From Pararge aegeria (Eukaryota > Arthropoda > Insecta > Lepidoptera > Nymphalidae): 64,000 nucleotides of DNA. The stretch is taken from contig NC_053197.1 in NCBI RefSeq assembly GCF_905163445.1, positions 9,362,001 to 9,426,000 of the forward strand, written 5' to 3'. The notes under the pieces were generated by a model. The model did not search any database and was not told the DNA's origin. It saw only the letters and a list, made by a program, of their open reading frames with translations. A program made the position numbers and the translations under genes. Numbering within the stretch: the first letter of the stretch is position 1; each line of letters starts with the position of its first letter. Below, one piece after another: positions 60,201 to 64,000 of the stretch.

Positions 60201-61265
60201 ACAAGAGGCTGAGATGAACGCCGCCGAAGAGGCACTCAGCTGCGCGCACGGTACGTACGTAAGAAAAAAAGAGCGTGAAATAATTGGATGAATTATCAGA
60301 GTGCGAGATGATATCAGTGAGTGAGTGAGCGATTTTGCAAATAATTTAACTACGATTTATATGTAATCGGAAGAGCGCCATCTTTTTACAATACTGAGAA
60401 ACAGTGCCACTAGGTGGCGCTCTAATGATTTCATACATCGCAACATAAAATTATATGTCTCCGTGCACTTTTCCATTGCCATTTTTTTTTTTTTTTTTAA
60501 TTTTTACATTTTTATGAAATTATAACCAACATGATAATGAATCCTCAGAAGTATTTTGTATTTTATTACATTAGCATTAGCGTCGTCGAGTTAAGTTGCT
60601 AGTATTTATTTTTTTATTTCTTATACTTTGCTATTATATTATTTTATTTACCTGTCAGATCGTTGCAAACCTAATTATTTAATTTCTTTATTCATGGTTA
60701 CACTAAAAGAATACAATATTATAATAATAAATAATTACATGTTAAAGAAAAAAGAATTATTAAATGAAATAAAAATGTCAGTCAATATCGCCCATTTCTT
60801 TTTTCCACTAAATAATTATTACGTCATCTTTCAGAACTATTCCCACAACTGGACCACCAGAAACGAGTGATAGCGAAAAGCGTGCGCAAAAAGAAAAATC
60901 CTCAACGTTCCTTGCGCGACGCTCCGAACAGTCGGATACAGTCGCTCAACGAGACCTTTGTCACAGAAAAAGCCATAGATGAGAGTGTACCAAAGGCTTA
61001 TAGGCCTGGAGCAAAAGAGGAAAGCTCGGATGAAAGTGTTCACGAAGCTTCCGATAATGAACTGGTGGAAAATCGGGAGGAAAGGAACTCTAACGACGAT
61101 TCTGGCTTGGACAGTGACTCGGATTCTGGATCGCAAAAACTCGAGAATGTCAAAGTGAGCAGTCTACTCAGCGATATGGAGAAACTGAAGGAACAGTTAA
61201 TAGAACGCAATGAGTATGAGAAGTTGAAAGAGAAGTGCCGAAAGTCCGACTCGGACGACGATTGA
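42238..61265 (+). CDS. drosha: Ribonuclease 3 Drosha, complete
   Basis: Nineteen coding exons: 42238-43166, 44289-44370, 45077-45284, 45590-45728, 46039-46194, 47125-47345, 47878-48005, 48887-49016, 49396-49573, 50517-50724, 52275-52515, 53710-53930, 54725-54856, 56134-56305, 56671-56852, 57259-57423, 58552-58712, 60105-60250, 60835-61265. They total 4230 bases (1409 residues) with frame kept at every junction. Residues 1-105 are Pro-rich, 150-305 Arg/Ser-rich; the central domain includes GPLCRCSARARRNGIRHG and VHFGIRPPQLSYAGNPE; RNase IIIa has HNERLEFLGDAVVEF (Glu902, Asp906) and RNase IIIb NQRLEFLGDTVLQL (Glu1081, Asp1085); a dsRNA-binding domain spans about 1190-1270. Drosha with Pasha/DGCR8 cuts primary miRNA hairpins in the nucleus. 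An acceptor at 42220 implies a 5'-UTR intron. The final 140 residues form an acidic Ser/Asp/Glu tail. Introns carry many repeats but no exon is disrupted. Confidence 0.97.
44480..44690 (-). repeat. tRNA-derived SINE, copy in Drosha intron 2
   Basis: On the plus strand it reads tatacagataaacacccata, actgaaaacattcatgctca, cacacaaacattttccaa and then caccaatcagccgtcaaa, the reverse of the SINE order; most of the tRNA-like head with the B box is deleted. It shows the uninterrupted sequence at the point where the TAF8-intron copy carries a LINE. Confidence 0.75.
46260..46440 (-). mobile_element. RTE-type LINE fragment in Drosha intron 5
   Basis: On the minus strand a decayed RTE C-terminus: a segment equivalent to KLHHQTDGRWGPKVLEK, then a TRLMSSVQHVG-like antisense image of the WTDD-IKRVAG block at 46290-46330. 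It matches the blocks at 14896-15135 in reverse. No tail is preserved. Confidence 0.65.
46440..46830. repeat. Interspersed repeat shared between Drosha introns, copy 1
   Basis: Shares with 55140-55440 the ordered blocks aaagctacgagggtt, gaagcccacaacaaactta (aataaacccacaacaaattt there), ttgttatcaccatctca and gtaggtcttaatact-like words. Non-coding, about 300 bp, both copies in the same direction. Class unassigned; LINE-derived is likely. Confidence 0.65.
48681..48735. repeat. Short palindromic-ended element with CTCF-like core, copy 1
   Basis: Starts agcgcgatctatttacaata and ends tcactagatggcgctct, imperfect inverted ends. The right half resembles the CTCF core CCASYAGRKGGC with one mismatch. 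A second copy is at 60372-60423. Drosha intron 7. Confidence 0.55.
49990..50132 (+). repeat. LINE 3'-tail repeat (TTGAAATAAAT family), copy 3
   Basis: Blocks gagtttcttgtcggcttctt, ggtagaatctgccttccgaa and cctacttgaaataaatgaat as in the other copies. Upstream homology may begin at about 49862 (gacaaggttgcttggaagca), since the reversed copy at 54889-55100 ends in the same word. Drosha intron 9. Confidence 0.75.
50920..51059. mobile_element. hAT-like MITE of the CAGTGGCGTGCAC family, copy 1
   Basis: 140 bp starting cagtggtgtgcac and ending gtgcacgctactg. Interior blocks ccagggtacgcataaagcag and aataatttgggtaggcagtg match 59046-59188. Flanks acaacact and acaatcct agree at 6 of 8 positions, a possible decayed duplication. 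Drosha intron 10. Confidence 0.8.
51431..51503. repeat. Inverted repeat (hairpin-forming)
   Basis: tttctcattaatttg plus ttttccctattcaa on the left pairs with ttgagtagggaaagcaaatt and aatgagaaa on the right, arms of about 30 bases with a four-base insertion in one arm and a short AT centre. Drosha intron 10. Not linked to a known element. Confidence 0.65.
51573..51824 (+). mobile_element. MITE of the GGCTAGCATG family, copy 3
   Basis: Starts ggctaggacagtcaggag and ends cccctgcccatgctggcc. Interior order as in 8419-8685. Drosha intron 10. Confidence 0.75.
52640..52822 (-). mobile_element. LINE 3' end, reverse orientation
   Basis: On the plus strand: agaagaagaaacactttatt, then aggcggccttatttctgcaa, caatctctt and aaaggttgcc, the reverse of the ggttgcc, gagatcgct, aataaggccgcc order seen at 21175, 22235 and 53319. 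The hairpin is degenerate. Drosha intron 11. Confidence 0.7.
53290..53440 (+). mobile_element. LINE 3' end with hairpin and (ATTC)n tail
   Basis: Reads ggttgcctggaagagatcgc then tatgtagcgataaggccgcc, whose atcgcta/tagcgat arms are perfect, and ends ggtgtattcattcattcat. Same family as the LINE in TAF8 intron 4 but with a different simple tail. Drosha intron 11. Confidence 0.8.
53500..53565 (+). repeat. ATG-tailed SINE, 3' fragment
   Basis: tattgtgggaggagacccgt, gccctgtagtgggccgggaa and tgggttgatatgatgatga. Drosha intron 11. Confidence 0.7.
54570..54690 (+). repeat. ATG-tailed SINE, 3' part
   Basis: cgcacttggccagcgcggtg, ttctcactgtgggaggagac, ccgtgccctatagaggga and gtaatgggttgataac. Drosha intron 12. 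Confidence 0.7.
54889..55100 (-). repeat. LINE 3'-tail repeat (TTGAAATAAAT family), copy 4
   Basis: Reversed blocks: caaaattcattgatttcaag, taggcctaatataa, aaacgtcaag, ctactaccggttcgg, and at the far end cttgcttccaagcaac. Begins 33 bases after the end of Drosha exon 13. Confidence 0.72.
55140..55440. repeat. Interspersed repeat shared between Drosha introns, copy 2
   Basis: Partner of 46440-46830: aaagctacgagggtttcaat, aataaacccacaacaaattt, tttgttatcaccgtctcaaa and gtaggtcttaatacttaat. Drosha intron 13. Confidence 0.65.
57440..57650 (+). repeat. tRNA-derived SINE, copy in Drosha intron 16
   Basis: Reads gacggcctataggtgcagcg, ctgagtccaaggctgtgtgt, ttctattcccataactggaa, gatgaacatgcatgttt and gggtgtttatctgtatataa, the forward order of the SINE. 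The A and B boxes have decayed. Confidence 0.72.
57735..57880 (-). mobile_element. RTE-type LINE fragment
   Basis: On the minus strand the frame 57966-57655 contains RLSGNFVSRPPTRWTNAIKR, matching SVGRPLTRWTDDIKR of the RTE copy at 14590-15165. The rest of that frame is non-homologous flank. Drosha intron 16. Confidence 0.75.
58078..58200 (-). repeat. LINE 3'-tail repeat (TTGAAATAAAT family), copy 5
   Basis: Reversed blocks: ttcaaaattcatttatttga, agtaggcctacttcataagc, acttttgaaacgtcaagtag and gccggcaagaaactcagtag. Drosha intron 16. Confidence 0.75.
59046..59188. mobile_element. hAT-like MITE of the CAGTGGCGTGCAC family, copy 2
   Basis: 143 bp from cagtggcgtgcac to gtgcacgccactg, perfect 13-bp inverted ends. 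Flanks ggtgtgct (59038-59045) and ggtatgct (59189-59196) are an 8-bp duplication with one difference. Drosha intron 17. Confidence 0.88.
59444..59715 (-). mobile_element. MITE of the GGCTAGCATG family, copy 4, with internal hairpin
   Basis: Starts ggctagcatgaatagaagg; interior ctcccacagttttatcc and aaacatctc match copy 1; the right end is degraded. At 59525-59558 it holds a perfect palindrome with 16-base arms (acccgtacgccattgc) and a two-base centre that the other copies lack. Drosha intron 17. Confidence 0.65.
60372..60423. repeat. Short palindromic-ended element with CTCF-like core, copy 2
   Basis: agagcgccatct at the left and aggtggcgctct at the right form near-perfect inverted ends. The sequence ccactaggtggc (60407-60418) fits the published CTCF core CCASYAGRKGGC at every position. 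Drosha intron 18. Confidence 0.6.
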
Positions 61266-61769
61266 AACATTTAATTCTTATAAAATGAATTAATAATATT
61301 GATATCCGTTCTTAATATTATAAAGTGTACTAGTTTTCTTATTATTTATAAAATGTAGAGAACTATCGCTGAACTAATATTGATATATTTCGGCAAAGAG
61401 ATATCTTGCATCCTAGAGGAGTCGTACAGGATTTATAAGTTTGCAACATTGAAGTGGATATGGAATACTTATTGTTTTGGGAAATCTAGATTATTCAGAT
61501 GGGTTTTAAATTTTGCACCCTGAAAGTGGATAAAAGGATACTTTTTATTTTTAAAAACAAAGTATTCCTATTAGATTTGAAATTTAAGGTACATTATTTT
61601 TAAATAGAGTTTGTATAAAAGGAATTCTTCGAAACTCCGATTACATAGTTCAATAGTTATACTTACGTATAGTTCTCATAAAATAAAAAGTGTGTGTGTG
61701 CAAGTGTGGCTGTCTGTCTAGAAGTGTCAAATGCCATTGAGTAATATCTTGAAGCAATTCGGTTGCGAG
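61266..61769. other. Drosha 3' flank
   Basis: AT-rich sequence with no open frame of interest; it should contain the Drosha 3' UTR. I see no clear AATAAA within the first 60 bases after the stop. Confidence 0.45.
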
Positions 61770-61972
61770 CAGTGGCTTGCATAGAGGGTATGCACAGGAT
61801 ATGTAGATGATATAAAATGAAGAAAATCTCCAGTACGAGTTATAGAAAACTTAGGGATAGGCTTTGAAAGAGTTATAAAAAGCCTACCCTAAGTATTTAT
61901 AACTCGTACTGGAGATTTTCTTCAATTTATATCATCTGCGTACCATGTGCATACCCTCTATGCATGCCACTG
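61770..61972. mobile_element. hAT-like foldback MITE of the CAGTGGC family, copy 3
   Basis: 203 bp from cagtggcttgcat to atgcatgccactg. Its arms of nearly 100 bases pair almost throughout: agaaaatctccagtacgagt on the left with its reverse at about 61895-61922, around a short centre. Flanked by perfect 8-bp repeats gttgcgag (61762-61769 and 61973-61980). Related in its ends to the copies at 50920 and 59046. Confidence 0.92.
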
Positions 61973-64000
61973 GTTGCGAGTAAGCTCGCTTCCTTTAAAC
62001 TGTCATAGCGCAGAGACACAATATTGCGACGATTTTGATCTCGTGCGAATGCCGACATTCTCTAGATCACCATTCCGAAAATTTTTTTGTCGTAGACCAT
62101 TTTTAAAATTTACTAGTTCCGTTACTAAACTACTCATATGATCATATTTCTAACAATAATCAAGAACTAAAGATTCAAGATATCCGCCGGTTACTAATGG
62201 GTTTGCTTCACAAATTTCAATATTCCAAGAATAGCCGAAATTAAACTCTTTATTTATAATAATAAAATTTTGAAAAAACCCGTCATAGGATAATGTTATT
62301 ATTATTTTTTGTACAAATTATAATACACGTTGACAAAAGTTTTTGCCAAAAACTTTGACCATTTGAATCAAAAAGCTCAAAACTTTTTGCCTCAGTACGA
62401 CCATTTCCCACTGAAATACAAAATAATCGAAAATTTTATTTCCGTTCTTCTTTAATCGTATCTTAGCATCGAGATTGATAGGTAATGCCAAGCCAACATT
62501 TTTGCACTTTACTCTCGATACCAGGTACGCTGAAGTAGATCCCCGTGAAGTTTCTAATACCCGGAGTCCACCTGGACAACTCTGGGAAAATCTGGACTTC
62601 AGATCGACATCGTGACAGTGTAAAGAGAAGATAAGAGACAATGTTCTAAGTAAGATTGGGTACTTTGGCGCTCAACACAACCCGGCACTTATCGCACGAT
62701 TTCTCTATCTAGTCAACTTCGTTTTTTCTCTGTATGATCCTTTACTCTGTGATCATTGCTACCGCTACCGTAAGTTTTTAAGTCAGAAAATGCTATTGGA
62801 TTCCTACTTGTTTACGGTGTTTATAGGTTTAGCTGATATAAAACTAAAGTGGTTACATTTCATTGCTATGTAGGCCCGGTTGTTTTAAACGATTGGTTAT
62901 CGTATCATACATTGCGTCACTAAGAAGAGAGCATATTAAATTAATAATAATAGGAATTTCATATTTCTACTAACTTATTAAAAAATAAAGGCACATTGCG
63001 GATATCGCATTATCCGATACATTTATTAGTGATAAAATAATGTATAAGTGAAAAAAATCCTAGAAAATTAAAATATTTATTTGGTTGATGAAACATACTA
63101 TGCCAGATATAGGGTCAACCGATTAGTAGTATCTATCTTTGAAGAATATTATCTTCCTAACGTAGCTTCATATATATGAAAAGCAATTTAGTGTAGTTCT
63201 TACGATATATTTTTTTTAATTACTGTTACTGCGACTACAGAAAATAATATCATTCCAGAGTTCTAAGCATAAGGATAGGTGGTTCTGACGCATCTGTCAA
63301 GTTTGACAAGATATATAAAAGTGTCAAATGACAACCCGTTTTAAGCGATTTCATGTTGATTTCGCGCTTTTTTAAAGTACCTCTTCAATAAGCAAGAGTG
63401 TAGCTCAAGTAATACCGTACTAAAGACATACGTTTAAGACCTAGAAAAATAGAGTCAATTCTAGTAGACATATTTTTTTTCAGAGATGCTTTAGCGGATT
63501 GTTTAAAAGTAACGTGTCCTTAAAATGTGTTAATGCAACTGGGCCATTGTAATCTATGAACTGATTATTTATTATACATTTATCGACATTATGTTTAAAT
63601 GTGATCAGACGTAGATTTAAATTTGATTGAGATTGCGTGAAATTTGAAAAACTAAAATTTAAATAGTATTTCCTTTAATCATATTATGCCAAAAATAAGT
63701 GTAACTTTGTGACGAAATAAAAATGTAATCAAATCGAGATTGTTTTTAATTAATGCCTTGCAATAAATACTTATGCCATACCGAATACTGATACCGAAGC
63801 AACCGTTAGTCTAGTAGATGGCAGGTTGGACTAGGTTTACTAGATCTTGGCTTCTGAGTCTCGTTCTAAAGCGAACATCATTGAACACACACATTTCACA
63901 TTCACATAGAAAACGCCTAGCGGGGTTGTTATGTACCTACTGAAATGCATTTCACCTCTTGGGTATACATGCAATTTCCAAAATGAAAAATCTTTACGTA
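61973..64000. other. Terminal gene-free flank
   Basis: Open frames here are short and lack motifs; the 107-codon minus frame at 62318-62641 resembles no family I recognise. Composition is AT-rich. I cannot exclude small exons of a neighbouring gene. Confidence 0.4.

Noticed and set aside
62318..62641. 107-codon minus-strand frame near the right end
   Set aside because: No recognisable motif, no splice context I could support, and no similarity to the other elements here.
1..64000. CRISPR array, operon or phage-type defence system
   Set aside because: Every recognised gene is a eukaryotic spliced gene and the repeats are dispersed mobile elements, so prokaryotic systems are not expected and none was seen.

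Overview
The window reads as intron-rich, AT-rich arthropod nuclear DNA, most likely lepidopteran (butterfly or moth). Exons carry GT/AG boundaries and conserved animal proteins, and the space between them is packed with repeat types typical of moth and butterfly genomes: RTE LINE tails ending in (TGA)n, tRNA-derived SINEs and small terminal-inverted-repeat elements. Species cannot be named from the sequence alone.

Layout. 1-3132 (+): the last four exons of a BAH-domain chromatin protein of the winged eye/BAHD1 type. 3133-13520: gene-poor DNA with MITEs, LINE tails and an RTE remnant. 13523-14119 (-): R-SNARE YKT6 on one coding exon. 15448-22713 (+): TFIID subunit TAF8 in six exons; intron 4 holds a tRNA-derived SINE split by a truncated LINE. 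22860-24020: decayed RTE LINE. 24514-26630 (-): proteasome subunit PSMB2 in four exons. 27968-29963 (+): mitochondrial tRNA 2-thiouridylase TRMU/MTU1 in five exons. 30826-41820: a mobile-element island with no host gene. 42238-61265 (+): the complete microprocessor nuclease Drosha, 19 coding exons and 1409 codons in an unbroken frame across every junction. 61266-64000: flank with one MITE and no gene recognised.

YKT6/TAF8 and PSMB2/TRMU are two head-to-head pairs with about 1.3 kb between start codons, and each interval has been hit by a mobile element (an RTE tail and a 418-bp MITE). The host genes share no pathway: chromatin silencing, vesicle fusion, transcription initiation, protein degradation, tRNA thiolation and miRNA processing.

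The most interesting part is the island at 30826-39664. It holds (a) a nearly full-length 5.7-kb I/jockey-type LINE on the minus strand with a 16-bp target duplication and four inactivating lesions; (b) beside it, a hAT-like MITE with 8-bp target duplications; and (c) inside that MITE, a 2641-bp DNA transposon with 19-bp inverted repeats, an AATT duplication, nine internal copies of a roughly 22-bp motif near its ends, and an intact spliced 606-aa transposase-like gene. A second, uninterrupted MITE copy at 27331-27748 gives the exact pre-insertion sequence, so the boundaries of (c) are fixed by comparison inside the window. Exon boundaries throughout come from reading splice sites and protein continuity by eye.
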